Shown one piece after another: positions 10,056 through 19,028 of a stretch of DNA of 64,000 nucleotides. The stretch covers positions 1,178,001-1,242,000 of the forward strand of contig NZ_CP032279.1 of assembly GCF_001696615.3 (NCBI RefSeq). The letters are read 5' to 3'. This stretch comes from Acinetobacter sp. WCHAc010034. GTDB taxonomy: Bacteria; Pseudomonadota; Gammaproteobacteria; Pseudomonadales; Moraxellaceae. Both the position numbers and the translations under genes were made by a program. Within the stretch, counting starts at the first letter, position 1, and each line of letters begins with the position of its first letter. The notes under the pieces were generated by a model. It was not told the DNA's origin. It was given only the letters and a program-made list of their open reading frames with translations, and made no database searches.

Positions 10056-11438
10056 TCAGCAGAATTTCAGGCCGCCGAAACAGTTGGACACCACTTGCTG
10101 ATTTTTGAGGATCTGGCTGTTCAAGGAAATGCTCGCCGGATTTGCCGTCGTGGCGGTGGCCAGGTCAATATTCAGCGTTCTGACCACCGGCACATTGAAT
10201 AGGCTGCCGAGCGCTTCCCATGTGCCGACATTCACTTCCTGTTCCGGCGTCTTCATGAATGCGGTCACCAAGTCGGCAACCTGCGGCAGCACAGCAGAGA
10301 TATCCACTTCTTCCTGCGCCTGCAGATAGCCCAGCTGCACCGGATCCTTCAGAGACATCCACCAGCCGGTTTGCGCGATATCTTCCCGGTCAGTTCCAGA
10401 CCATTTGACCGCTTCACTCTGCAGCGAAAGGTAGCCGCCAGTGCCTGTTAAGGGCAGGTTATGAATCATGCTCAGCGCCTGAGTAAAGCTGATGTCCATA
10501 TTCAGCTGTGAAATTTTCGAACCGGTGCCCATTTTAAATAATGAAGATTTTGCAATGCCCAGAATCGGATCAAAGCCAACATACAGCTGATCATTCTTAA
10601 AGCGGTCTACTTCCGCCTGCGAGGCATTTTCGCCGGCTGCCAGCGGAATAGCCGGAATATTCGCGGAAATGCCAGCCACCTTCGCTTGAGTCATACGCTT
10701 TCCGGTCACCACGGTTTCCGGCATATTGAATTTGACATTGATGCTTGGAACGGTAATTCCGGTATTGCTCGCATTGGTATGATCGCTTCTGAAAACCCGG
10801 TCTTGGCCCAGCGCATGCAGGTTGCCCTCAATTTCCTGCGACTCCGTTACGCCGAATTTGGATGCTTTGGTATTCACATCCCCCTGTGTCGCCGCCATTT
10901 TCATATAGCCGCTGAAAGACTGGATGCCGTCTGACGGATCCCGTGAATTTTCCGTGCCTGCAGTCAGCATGCCGAGTATTTCAGCTGCCCCCAGCCGGAA
11001 GCCGACAATTTCCCGCGTTGAAGCCTGGCCGCCATTCTTTACCGCAAATTCAATGAAAGGATTGGTGATTTTCGCGCTGGTGCTGGCGCGGCCATTGTCA
11101 TATACCGGCACGCCGTTGCTGTCGTAGCGGCTGGGCAGGCCGCTCAGCGCTAAATTCGCGATATCAATATCGCATTTTCCAGCCCCGTTCACCCCGCCGC
11201 AGCCCAGCTGCAGCGACTTGATATTGGTGTTCAGCTCCATTTCAGCATCCAGGCTTAATTTGAAAAAACTGACAGATTCACTGTTGGATGTGGTATAGCT
11301 GTAGGCGTCCCTGGAAAAATTCAGCAGGGCCTGCCCATCCACTTTCGCCAGTTCGGCATCGGACAGGCTGCGGAACGCCGCGGCGTTTCCGCTCACCCAC
11401 ATGCTGCCAATGACAGCGGCAACCAGTATTTTTTTCAT
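10056..11438 (-). CDS. Secreted protein of a four-gene cluster (DUF6160/Fil-like), gene 4
   Basis: A 460-aa exported protein of unknown function. It begins with a signal peptide (MKKILVAAVIGSMWVSGNAAA) followed at once by the motif LSDAELAKVDGQ that also appears, in varied form, in the three genes upstream. The body is rich in short alternating hydrophobic/polar segments (such as SQLNMDISFTQAL), which suggests beta structure, and holds few cysteines: one pair near residue 80-90 (LGCGGVNGAGKCD) and one at the C-terminus (NCFGGLKFC). AAGGG precedes the ATG at good spacing. It lies 24 bp after the previous gene and ends at the proS terminator. From memory, Acinetobacter proteins of this kind are labelled DUF6160 or putative pilus system (Fil) proteins; that label is not proof of function. 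Confidence 0.75.
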   Translation of the reverse strand: MKKILVAAVIGSMWVSGNAAAFRSLSDAELAKVDGQALLNFSRDAYSYTTSNSESVSFFKLSLDAEMELNTNIKSLQLGCGGVNGAGKCDIDIANLALSGLPSRYDSNGVPVYDNGRASTSAKITNPFIEFAVKNGGQASTREIVGFRLGAAEILGMLTAGTENSRDPSDGIQSFSGYMKMAATQGDVNTKASKFGVTESQEIEGNLHALGQDRVFRSDHTNASNTGITVPSINVKFNMPETVVTGKRMTQAKVAGISANIPAIPLAAGENASQAEVDRFKNDQLYVGFDPILGIAKSSLFKMGTGSKISQLNMDISFTQALSMIHNLPLTGTGGYLSLQSEAVKWSGTDREDIAQTGWWMSLKDPVQLGYLQAQEEVDISAVLPQVADLVTAFMKTPEQEVNVGTWEALGSLFNVPVVRTLNIDLATATTANPASISLNSQILKNQQVVSNCFGGLKFC

Positions 11439-11462
11439 TGCAATTCCCTTTAAATTCTTCTT

Positions 11463-13733
11463 TTATCTTGGTGTTATGCCTAAGCTGCTGCGCATAGCGC
11501 CGCCGGTAATTGCGATATCCGCAATTTTCTGCATATTTCCTGCCGGCGCAATCGCCAATTCCGCAGTGAAGGCCTGGCCCGCAGCCGATGCCGTGCCCAG
11601 CCGGTTAAACTTCACCTGGCTGTCCATCACCACAGCATCTTTCTGCACATGCAGCCGGGTTTCCAGCCCAATATTCCCCTGCAGCCTATTCAGGTTAACG
11701 CTGGATTCCGCGGTTCCCGCGGCTTTGACATCCTCATTGATGATGCTGATGAAGCTGCCCCGGTCGGCAGCGCCGCTGAGCGGATTGAATTCAAAATTGG
11801 CTTTGAGCGATAAATAGTTGGTGTCCGGCGTGCCATTGGCGCTTTCCAGACCCGGAATGATAAACAGCTCGCCTTTGCCGTCCAGCTTGAAGGCGATGCT
11901 GGCCAGCACATCATCCTTGCGCGCAAAGCTGTCAATCGGCACAACTTTCTTCTCGCATGAAGCCTGTCCGGCTGCGCAGTTATACAGCGAGCCGGGCAAT
12001 TGGCCGATGGCCATTTCAGCCCGCGCAGCCACCAGCAGGCTGTCGGCGCGGATATAGATTTCCTGATCTTCAAAGCCAATCACCCCATTGGCCTTGATAT
12101 AGGAATCAATATTCCTTAAGCCGGCATAGTAATTCACTTCTTCGCCGTGGCTGCCGGCAGCACCGTCAATCACGATAATTGAAGTGGTATTCGGTGTGCC
12201 GGTTTTGGCATCTATGCCGTAGCCGTCTGTAGACATGGCGAAGTCATAGCCCAGCCCGGATTTCAGCGCGCCTTTGGCATTGGTATAGTCTTTCGCAAAA
12301 AGGGCGGTATTCGCGTTCAGATTATAGATCGGGATGCCTAGGCCCCAGGTGGCGGCCTGTTTAGGCTCGGCATTGATGTCCGCAATAGAGTTGTCCGAAA
12401 TAAAGCGCGCTTTGCGGGAAATCGCCTGAAAGTCCATGCCGCGGACAGCCACCAGCACCATATTCTGCGCATTGGCGGACGGCGCAGGGTTATACACCAA
12501 CTCATAAGCCGGCGCGCCTAAGATATTCTTAATCTGCTCATTAATCACAAAGCCTAAAGCGTTGCTCCGGATGCTGTTGATATAAATATCGCCGAAATCA
12601 ATATAGGCGTTTTGCTGATTGCGCGCAGCATTCGGGTCATTTGAATTGCGCACGTTCAGGCGGGTCAGGTTTGAAAACTCAATGGCGTAGCTGCCTGTGC
12701 CGGTATGGCCCAGTTCAAATACGGTCGGATTGGCGCCGCTATGCAGGAAATCGGCGGAAACGCCGAAATGCAGGCCGCCGCCGTCCTTAAAGCCGTAGCC
12801 CGCCGCGGCTGCTGTTACCGTTTCGGCGGCATTGCCTGCACCGCGGTTGACATGGGTAAATGAAGCAATGCCCGCCTGATTGGCATTGAACAGTATTTTC
12901 GCGTTGCTCAGGCCGCCTGAGGCGCCCAGACGGATCAGATTGCCTTGGCTGGATGCATCCCCGTAGCGCAGATCCAGGCTGACGCCGGGATTGCTGGCTT
13001 TGCCTGCGCGGCTGGCATGCACATCGGTTTGATCTTCGACCCGGCCCAGATTGACGATATGGTCTGTATTTCCATCCTGAGATTTGGTGGTCAGCACAAT
13101 GCCTTCGTCACGGTCAATATACAGATAGCCGTCGGCAGAAAAATTGAAGTTGAAATCCTTCAGTGTCAGATTCTGGCCGTTCTGGCCATAGCTGATGCTG
13201 GCATTCTGCAGCTGAAATTCCAAATACGCCTTGTCATTGCGGTTAAACAGGCCGTTGCTTGTGGCCAGATAAATCTGCAGAGGCGAAATGGTCGAAAAGC
13301 TCAGGCTGCCGAGGTTCTGGCCGCTTTCTCCGGCTGCGCAATTCGGCTCGCACAGCAGCATGATTTTAGCCGCCGCCGCGGAAAACGGCGAAACGCTGGC
13401 CCGCAGCGCAATGCCTGCGCCTTCCCTCGCCGTATTGTCCGGATGCGTCACCCCGACATCGAAGTCCAGTTTTGTCTGTATATTTTGATGATTCTGCGCG
13501 GACTGGATTTTCACATCATGCAGGCCCAGCTTGATTGGAGGGGCATTGGCGCCTGAATAATCGGCCCAGTTGAGCTGCTCAATGTCTGCGCGCGCGACTT
13601 CATGAGTAATGGAAATGCCGTCCTGCCCTGTGACATTTCCCAGGCTGCGGTCATTCAGGGCTTCCAGCGCATAGGCGTGATTTGCAAGGCATATGCCCGC
13701 CGCCAGCAAGTTCAGTTTTATTATTTTGTGCAT
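11463..13733 (-). CDS. Large secreted protein of the four-gene cluster, gene 3
   Basis: A 756-aa exported protein, the longest of the cluster. A signal peptide (LLAAGICLANHAYA) is followed by LNDRSLGNVTGQDG, the family motif. The rest has a long run of predicted beta strands with frequent Asn, Asp and Gly, and the two pairs of cysteines (LLCEPNCA near residue 130; YNCAAGQASCEKK near 580) could form disulfides after export. No transmembrane helix is seen beyond the signal. This is what a surface or fibre subunit or an outer-membrane-associated protein would look like, but no known fold is recognised. Gaps to neighbours are 24 and 27 bp, so it is in one operon. Confidence 0.75.
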   Translation of the reverse strand: MHKIIKLNLLAAGICLANHAYALEALNDRSLGNVTGQDGISITHEVARADIEQLNWADYSGANAPPIKLGLHDVKIQSAQNHQNIQTKLDFDVGVTHPDNTAREGAGIALRASVSPFSAAAAKIMLLCEPNCAAGESGQNLGSLSFSTISPLQIYLATSNGLFNRNDKAYLEFQLQNASISYGQNGQNLTLKDFNFNFSADGYLYIDRDEGIVLTTKSQDGNTDHIVNLGRVEDQTDVHASRAGKASNPGVSLDLRYGDASSQGNLIRLGASGGLSNAKILFNANQAGIASFTHVNRGAGNAAETVTAAAAGYGFKDGGGLHFGVSADFLHSGANPTVFELGHTGTGSYAIEFSNLTRLNVRNSNDPNAARNQQNAYIDFGDIYINSIRSNALGFVINEQIKNILGAPAYELVYNPAPSANAQNMVLVAVRGMDFQAISRKARFISDNSIADINAEPKQAATWGLGIPIYNLNANTALFAKDYTNAKGALKSGLGYDFAMSTDGYGIDAKTGTPNTTSIIVIDGAAGSHGEEVNYYAGLRNIDSYIKANGVIGFEDQEIYIRADSLLVAARAEMAIGQLPGSLYNCAAGQASCEKKVVPIDSFARKDDVLASIAFKLDGKGELFIIPGLESANGTPDTNYLSLKANFEFNPLSGAADRGSFISIINEDVKAAGTAESSVNLNRLQGNIGLETRLHVQKDAVVMDSQVKFNRLGTASAAGQAFTAELAIAPAGNMQKIADIAITGGAMRSSLGITPR

Positions 13734-13760
13734 TCCAACATCCTTTTGAAACCTTTAAGG

Positions 13761-14462
13761 TCAGCAGCGGCTGGTTCCTGTGCCGGCGCAGTTGTAGCTG
13801 AAGATTTTCAAATCGCCAGATATATGCATATTTCCATGCATGTTCAGCCCCATAAAGCCTTTTTCAGCCCCCTGGTCAAAGGCCGGAACATCCGCCCTGC
13901 TGTATACCTTGTCGCCGTTCGCATTAAGCGTATAGGCGTCATACTGGCTGTATTTTCCTTCTTTCAAATAGCCTTTCAGGCTGGCGTCATCGGTTTCAAC
14001 CGACAGATTTGCAAAACCCAGATTCCTGACCTTCAGCGGCTTGTCATCTAAAAATGAAAGCTTCATGGCGGTTTGCGGATTGCCGTCCTTGTTTAAAATG
14101 GTGGTTCCCGCCAATGAAAACTGCTCAATCTGGATCGTGCCCTGAATCTGCTTAAACACCAGCCATTTCTGATTATCGCCGTCTTTATGATTATTCGGGG
14201 AAAATGCAAAGCGGCACTGCACATCCCGCACGCAGTCATAGCTGTAAAATGCCTGGCTGACCTTGCCCTGCGCATCGCGCACTGAGATATCCTTGAGGCT
14301 CATGTCATTTGCATAGCGGTGGTTTAAAGACAGCGTCCAGCTTAAATCCGCGCCGCCCTGGCCCCGCGCATCCTGCATTTCCTGCGCATTCAGGCCGGAC
14401 AGCTCTGCATGGCAGACGCCGGCAGCCAGCAGCAGCGCAGCGCTCAGTGATTTATTCAGCAT
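13761..14462 (-). CDS. Small secreted protein of the four-gene cluster, gene 2
   Basis: A 233-aa exported protein. It has a signal peptide (MLNKSLSAALLLAAGVCHA), then LNAQEMQDARGQGG, a looser form of the shared motif. Cysteine pairs occur in YDCVRDVQC (about residues 75-81) and at the very C-terminus (YNCAGTGTSRC), close in style to the C-terminal pair of gene 4. Segments such as KDISVRDAQGK and LKIFSYN look like beta strands. It starts 10 bp after gene 1, so translation may be coupled. Function unknown; its size suggests a minor subunit or tip protein, which is inference. Confidence 0.7.
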   Translation of the reverse strand: MLNKSLSAALLLAAGVCHAELSGLNAQEMQDARGQGGADLSWTLSLNHRYANDMSLKDISVRDAQGKVSQAFYSYDCVRDVQCRFAFSPNNHKDGDNQKWLVFKQIQGTIQIEQFSLAGTTILNKDGNPQTAMKLSFLDDKPLKVRNLGFANLSVETDDASLKGYLKEGKYSQYDAYTLNANGDKVYSRADVPAFDQGAEKGFMGLNMHGNMHISGDLKIFSYNCAGTGTSRC

Positions 14463-14472
14463 GCTCTGCTCC

Positions 14473-16527
14473 TTAGAGGCCGGTTGTTTTTATTTTAAAA
14501 TGCTGGATCAGGACGCCGTCAATCGCTGCTGAGCCCAGATTGACCGGCGCGCTGCCGGCTGCAGGCCCTCTGAAGACCACCCCGGTAGAATCCGCAGCTC
14601 TATTCGCCTTCAGCGTATTGCTCAGCGGATCACGGGTGACGCTGCCGATTGCGATGCTGCTGTGCGTGGCATTGCTTCCCTGATATTTAAGCGTTGCGCT
14701 TCCGGCTTTAATTTCAGAGGTATTTGAGCCGCAGGCGCTGACATTGCAGGTTGACCCTTCCAGCACCCGGTAGATTCCGTCGGAATCCTTCAATTGCGGC
14801 TGAACAGCCGACGCACCCTCCCTGGTTTTCACCAGCGGATTGGCGCCATCGGTATCTGCATAATAGCTGTAAATTTTAGTATAAATTTCAGGCACATTTG
14901 GAATGCGGGTCAGCTCAAGGATAATATTGCCGCCCTCAGAACCCAGCACAAAAGGCTGATATATATTGCCCAGCACCAAGTTGATATTGGCGCTGTATAA
15001 GTACAGGCCATCGGACTCATTGAAGATTGGCGCAAAACTGCCGTCCATGGCTGGAGTAGGCGCAGCGCCGTCATCATTATCGGTTCTGGCTGCGGTGCTG
15101 AGGCGGATCCCTCTGGCGTTTAGATCCGCATCATTCATGCTTAATTTTGAAGGATCATTATGGGTGTTCAGGCGCAGAACGCTGGCCATGCCCAAGGTTT
15201 GATTATGCTGCGCAGTGCTGGATGGCTGGGTCTGGAATAAGCGCACTTGCGAGCCGTCAATGCTCAGGCCATTGGCGACAAACTGCGCCCTGAGCCGGTA
15301 GTCCTTGTCCAGGCCGCTCACAGGCGCGCCGGTAACCGGGTCAACCTGGCTGCTGGAGTCCAGCGATCTGGAAAAAATGTCTGTCCAGAAGCCCAGCTTA
15401 ATGCGGTCTGATGCGCTGTTTCCGCCCTCTCTGGCTAAAGGGGCTTCCAGCGCAAGATAGGCGATATCGGCCTTATTTTCTTTTTTAAACTGCTGAATGT
15501 CTTTGGCTGTGCCTGACCTGAACAGCCACGGGTTTTCCGCACTGCCCCAGTTTAAGCCCTGATTGCTGTAGCGCTGGCTCAGGTCGCCATTGCTTTTAGA
15601 CAGCGCCAGTCCATAAATAAACACGTCCGCCTTGGTTCTGGAGGCTTTTAAGGATTCTGCAAGATTAGTTGAGCTGACCAAGGATTGAGCCGAGTCGCGG
15701 GCGCCATTATACAGCTGCTGCCGGTATGTTTCATAATAGGCATCCGCTTCATTTTTAGCCTTCAGGGCAGCGCTTTCTTCCAGCCGGTTATTCGTGCGCT
15801 GATCTATGCTGGCATTGACGGCTGTACTGATAATATAGTTTTTAATTTCTCCTGCAACTGCATTTTCCGCCCATGCTCTGGATTCCGCCTCTGTTTCCGA
15901 GTACCAGCTCCCCAATATCTGCTTATCTGCCCTGCGCTGATTGTACAGTTCAGTATAGCGGCTTGTCCAAGGAGCTGTGGGCCTCAGCTGCGTGGTCTGA
16001 GTGCTGATCTGCGCAGCGTTGTCCGCTGAATATTTAGCATAGTCCGCATCAAAATCCTTCGCATACAGCGCCCGGATTTGCGCGCGGTAATCCGCATTGT
16101 TTTTTACCGAGGAATAGACCTGATTGTATTTCGGCAGGTAATGCTGGTTGTAGTTGTCCTGCAGCTTGTAGGTATAGTCTGCGTTGAACTTATCATTGTA
16201 GATTTTCTGCCTGTTCTGCTCATACAGCTTTTCATAATTGCCGCCGGCAGGAATAATCCGGATAAAGCCGGTGTCTTTTTTAGAGGCTTCCAGCAGGCTG
16301 GCTTTGTCAGTCAGCGTTCCATAGCTTGAGGCTGCGGAAATGTCATTCGGCCCCTGAAAGACTATCTTGAAATTTTCCGGCAGCAGGGCGACGCCTTCCC
16401 CGGTTGTTTCAGCAAGGCGCTCATCTGATAAATTCTGAAGTGCAAAAGCTGAAGGCGCCAGCAGCATGCTGACCGCCGCCGCCACACAGTTCTGGCGGAA
16501 TCTGTAAGCTTTTTTTGAATGAGTCAT
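14473..16527 (-). CDS. Large secreted protein of the four-gene cluster, gene 1, with Tyr-rich segment
   Basis: A 684-aa exported protein and the first gene of the operon. The N-terminus has an extended signal peptide (hydrophobic run about residues 14-30 ending SAFA) and then LSDERLAETTGEG. Residues about 98-272 differ from the rest: charged, Asn/Gln/Lys rich, with some 21 tyrosines, helical in character, with repeats of the type ADYxxxY. The C-terminal half returns to beta-like sequence (GLYLYSANINLVLG) with one cysteine pair (STCNVSACGS near residue 603). The final segment GVLIQHFKIKTTGL is a hydrophobic beta strand. The 243-bp gap up to dcd (16528-16770) must carry the operon promoter. Function not known. 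Confidence 0.72.
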   Translation of the reverse strand: MTHSKKAYRFRQNCVAAAVSMLLAPSAFALQNLSDERLAETTGEGVALLPENFKIVFQGPNDISAASSYGTLTDKASLLEASKKDTGFIRIIPAGGNYEKLYEQNRQKIYNDKFNADYTYKLQDNYNQHYLPKYNQVYSSVKNNADYRAQIRALYAKDFDADYAKYSADNAAQISTQTTQLRPTAPWTSRYTELYNQRRADKQILGSWYSETEAESRAWAENAVAGEIKNYIISTAVNASIDQRTNNRLEESAALKAKNEADAYYETYRQQLYNGARDSAQSLVSSTNLAESLKASRTKADVFIYGLALSKSNGDLSQRYSNQGLNWGSAENPWLFRSGTAKDIQQFKKENKADIAYLALEAPLAREGGNSASDRIKLGFWTDIFSRSLDSSSQVDPVTGAPVSGLDKDYRLRAQFVANGLSIDGSQVRLFQTQPSSTAQHNQTLGMASVLRLNTHNDPSKLSMNDADLNARGIRLSTAARTDNDDGAAPTPAMDGSFAPIFNESDGLYLYSANINLVLGNIYQPFVLGSEGGNIILELTRIPNVPEIYTKIYSYYADTDGANPLVKTREGASAVQPQLKDSDGIYRVLEGSTCNVSACGSNTSEIKAGSATLKYQGSNATHSSIAIGSVTRDPLSNTLKANRAADSTGVVFRGPAAGSAPVNLGSAAIDGVLIQHFKIKTTGL

Positions 16528-16770
16528 CTCGACCGTCCTGTTATCAGATGCGCTGCATCTTTCTTATATTTATTCCTTTTCCCGGCACTGTAATTTGTTT
16601 TGTCCCATCTATTCCATGATGGAGTTATGCCAAGCTGCTTTTAACTTTTAATTATGCTGAAGAATTGCGCAATTGCAAAATAATCCGGCTGAAATGCCGC
16701 GCTTTCCGATGAATGAAGCTGGTAAAAAATAAGCAGGCTAAAAAGCCTGCTTATTCAAAATTCTACAGTT

Positions 16771-17340
16771 TTACGCTTTAGGCAGCGTTACGCCGGTTTG
16801 ACCCTGATACTTGCCGCCGCGGTCTTTGTAGGAAGTTTCACAGACTTCGTCTGACTCAAAGAACAGCATTTGCGCCACGCCTTCGCCCGCGTAAATGCGC
16901 GCCGGCAAATTAGTGGTATTGGAAAATTCCAGCGTTACATGGCCTTCCCACTCCGGCTCCAGCGGCGTGACATTGACAATAATGCCGCAGCGCGCATAAG
17001 TCGATTTGCCCAGGCAAACTGTCAGAACATTGCGCGGAATGCGGAAATATTCCACTGTGCGCGCCAAGGCAAATGAGTTGGGCGGAATAATGCAGACATC
17101 CGACTCAATATCGATAAAGCTTTTATCGTCAAAGTTTTTTGGATCCACAATGGCGGAATGCACATTGGTGAAAACTTTAAATTCACGCGCACAGCGCACA
17201 TCATAACCATAGCTGGACACGCCATAGGAAATCAGCTTGTCGCCATTTTCATCATAACGGACCTGGTTCTCTGCATACGGTTCAATCATGCCGTGTTTTT
17301 CGCTCATTTCGCGAATCCAGCGATCAGACTTAATGGCCAT
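16771..17340 (-). CDS. dcd: dCTP deaminase
   Basis: Homotrimeric cytoplasmic enzyme that deaminates dCTP to dUTP, the main source of dUMP for thymidylate synthesis in gammaproteobacteria. The core is clear: [11 protein letters not shown], the nucleotide-binding [19 protein letters not shown], the catalytic Glu in [10 protein letters not shown] and the C-terminal [14 protein letters not shown] lid. An open frame from a TTG at 17352 adds four residues; the ATG at 17340 (MAIKSDRW), with GGAT about 9 nt upstream, gives the usual 189 aa. Transcribed alone between the secreted cluster and a LysE-type gene. Confidence 0.95.
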   Translation of the reverse strand: MAIKSDRWIREMSEKHGMIEPYAENQVRYDENGDKLISYGVSSYGYDVRCAREFKVFTNVHSAIVDPKNFDDKSFIDIESDVCIIPPNSFALARTVEYFRIPRNVLTVCLGKSTYARCGIIVNVTPLEPEWEGHVTLEFSNTTNLPARIYAGEGVAQMLFFESDEVCETSYKDRGGKYQGQTGVTLPKA

Positions 17341-17465
17341 GTTTCTATCCAAAAATGCTTTTATTCAAATATAGCGTGGTACTTTAACTGAAATCGGGCG
17401 CAATGAAAATAAGCCGGCCGCCGCCGCGGCATAATTGCGCGCAGCCGCCGCACCGCGCCAGCGCA

Positions 17466-18059
17466 TTAAAGCTTAAGCAGCGCAGAATAGCTCAGCGGAA
17501 TGGAAAAGCTCATCAGCACCAGTGAAGCCATTTTCTGCAGATTGCACTGATTCAGCCAGCTGATTTTATTGGAAGTCAGAATTGAGCCGATAAAAGTCCA
17601 TAAAAATGCAATGGGAATGATCAGCAGCAGGAAAACCGTCATATGGGCTGCATAGTAGCGCGGATCTGCCCAGGCAATGGCTGGAAAAATAGCCGAAGCG
17701 AACAGCAGGGCTTTAGGATTCAGCAGGGTCGCGGCAAAAAGCTGCGCCGGGCCAATAGTCGCCTGATTGTAGTCTTGCGAAACATTTGCGGTTTTCCACA
17801 GGCGGACGGCTAAAAAGAGGATGTAAGCCGCGCTGAATAATTTCAGAATGGTCGGCAGCAAGGGGAAATGCACAGCGACTTTTCCAATTAACACCCCCCA
17901 TAGGGTAATTGAAATTAAGTAGCCGAATGCTTCTGCAGGAATTAAACGGAAAGATTTCCGCACGCCCACCTGTATGCCCGATGACGCCAGCAAGGTATTA
18001 GTAGGCCCCGGTGTCAGCAAAATAGTGACAACTAAGCCAATGAAAAACCATGAAATCAT
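17466..18059 (-). CDS. LysE/RhtB-family exporter
   Basis: Inner-membrane protein of 197 aa with about six hydrophobic segments, of the LysE/RhtB group that exports amino acids or related small solutes. The hallmark LLTPGPTNTLLASSG lies near residues 14-30, followed by GYLISITLWGVLIG and, later, LLNPKALLFASAIFP, all usual for the family. The substrate cannot be told from sequence. A TTG two codons upstream is possible, but GTGAG lies 8 nt before the ATG at 18059. A divergent DUF2062 gene lies on the other side of a 357-bp gap. Confidence 0.85.
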   Translation of the reverse strand: MISWFFIGLVVTILLTPGPTNTLLASSGIQVGVRKSFRLIPAEAFGYLISITLWGVLIGKVAVHFPLLPTILKLFSAAYILFLAVRLWKTANVSQDYNQATIGPAQLFAATLLNPKALLFASAIFPAIAWADPRYYAAHMTVFLLLIIPIAFLWTFIGSILTSNKISWLNQCNLQKMASLVLMSFSIPLSYSALLKL

Positions 18060-18416
18060 ACGCAAAACTCACTTTTGAGTGAACGCAGATTAAATCAGTT
18101 CAAATCAGGACGCAAAAAAATATTTGTAAGGCGATATATAAAAACCTGAACAATCCTATTTAATCAATAATTTTCATATACTTAGAATTTAAATATCAAA
18201 ATTACCATTTGGTCACAATTGATTACTTTTCAAACACCTTGCTTAATTTAAAGGCGGATGCGGCTTAAAACCGGCCAATTGCGCATCCGCTTTGGCCGGT
18301 TTTAAGCTGAATTTCAGGTTGAGCGGTTTTAATCGGCGCATATTTTTCCTGCAGCTTCAGGCAGGCGGCTGCGCCCAGCCATGCACCATGCCCATTCCTT
18401 TAAAGCGCCCTTGCTT
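18060..18416. other. Divergent intergenic region, LysE-type gene to DUF2062 gene
   Basis: A 357-bp gap, AT-rich for its first 190 bp, which should hold promoters for both neighbours, though no convincing -35/-10 pair was found. From 18254 it contains the interlocking inverted repeats listed separately. No gene seen. Confidence 0.5.
18254..18307. repeat. Two interlocking perfect inverted repeats
   Basis: Four arms lie in the order A-B-A'-B'. A is GCGGATGCG (18254-18262) and A' CGCATCCGC (18282-18290); B is GCTTAAAACCGGCC (18263-18276) and B' GGCCGGTTTTAAGC (18294-18307). Both pairings are perfect (9 and 14 bp). A and B abut with no spacer, so both helices can hardly form together as a pseudoknot; two competing hairpins are more likely. 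It lies 110 bp before the DUF2062 gene. Confidence 0.8.
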
Positions 18417-18974
18417 ATGGCAAAACATTTTTTTCAATCCTGGCTTCCCTCGCCGGAAAAAGTCAGTCAGCTGAAATTTATCAAGGTTTTTGGCCAGCGC
18501 GCCTTCAACCCTGTGCTCTGGTACGTGAACCGCAGGTCTATTTCCCTCGCCGTATTGATCGGCGCCTTCTGGGGGATTCTGCCCGTGCCTTTTCACAGTG
18601 TTTTTATTGTGCTGACCGTGCTGCTGATCGAGGCCAATCTGCCTCTGAGCCTGACGCTGGCTTGGCTGTCCAATCCGCTGACTGTCGTGCCGATTTTATA
18701 TCTTGGCTTTTGGCTCGGCAGCAGAATTTTTCAGGTCAATATGATTGATCAGGACATGCTGCTGGGTATTTTGCACCAGATTTTGCATTGGGCTGAACAT
18801 TTCGGACAGGGCCATATTGATTTTCATCTGGCCAAAATCCTGCTGGCTGGCCTGATGCTGGAAGCGCTGCTCGGCGCAATGCTGCTTTGCCTGCTGACCC
18901 GTATCCTGTGGCGCTGGAGCGTGATAAGGAAGTGGAACAAGAGGATCAAAAGAATGGCTTTAAACCCGCGATAG
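18417..18974 (+). CDS. DUF2062 domain membrane protein
   Basis: A 185-aa inner-membrane protein of the DUF2062 family, function unknown. The family signature is clear: an N-terminal WLPSPEKVSQLKF segment, then WYVNRRSISLAVLIGAFWGILPVPFHS, and LPLSLTLAWLSNPLTVVPILYLGFWLG. Three hydrophobic segments are seen, plus a C-terminal one before a basic tail (RKWNKRIKRM). The open frame allows an ATG at 18381, but the start at 18417 (MAKHFFQSW) matches the family's usual beginning. No clear ribosome binding site. It stands alone on this strand. Confidence 0.85.
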   Translation: MAKHFFQSWLPSPEKVSQLKFIKVFGQRAFNPVLWYVNRRSISLAVLIGAFWGILPVPFHSVFIVLTVLLIEANLPLSLTLAWLSNPLTVVPILYLGFWLGSRIFQVNMIDQDMLLGILHQILHWAEHFGQGHIDFHLAKILLAGLMLEALLGAMLLCLLTRILWRWSVIRKWNKRIKRMALNPR

Positions 18975-19028
18975 ACCTGATTATGTTAAGCCGGCTATAA
19001 ATTACACTTACAATTCATAGGCTTAAAA

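Noticed and set aside
12945..13556. 203-codon open frame opposite the 756-aa secreted gene
   Set aside because: Shadow of the coding strand; no ribosome binding site and odd composition.
10056..16527. Double-glycine (bacteriocin-type) leader peptides
   Set aside because: LSDAELAKVDGQ looks like such a leader, but it follows a Sec signal peptide, lacks the GG cleavage pair in all four, and no peptidase-transporter gene is near.
18254..18307. Simple Rho-independent terminator
   Set aside because: The B-B' stem alone could be a hairpin but has a 17-nt loop and no T run, and no gene ends just before it.
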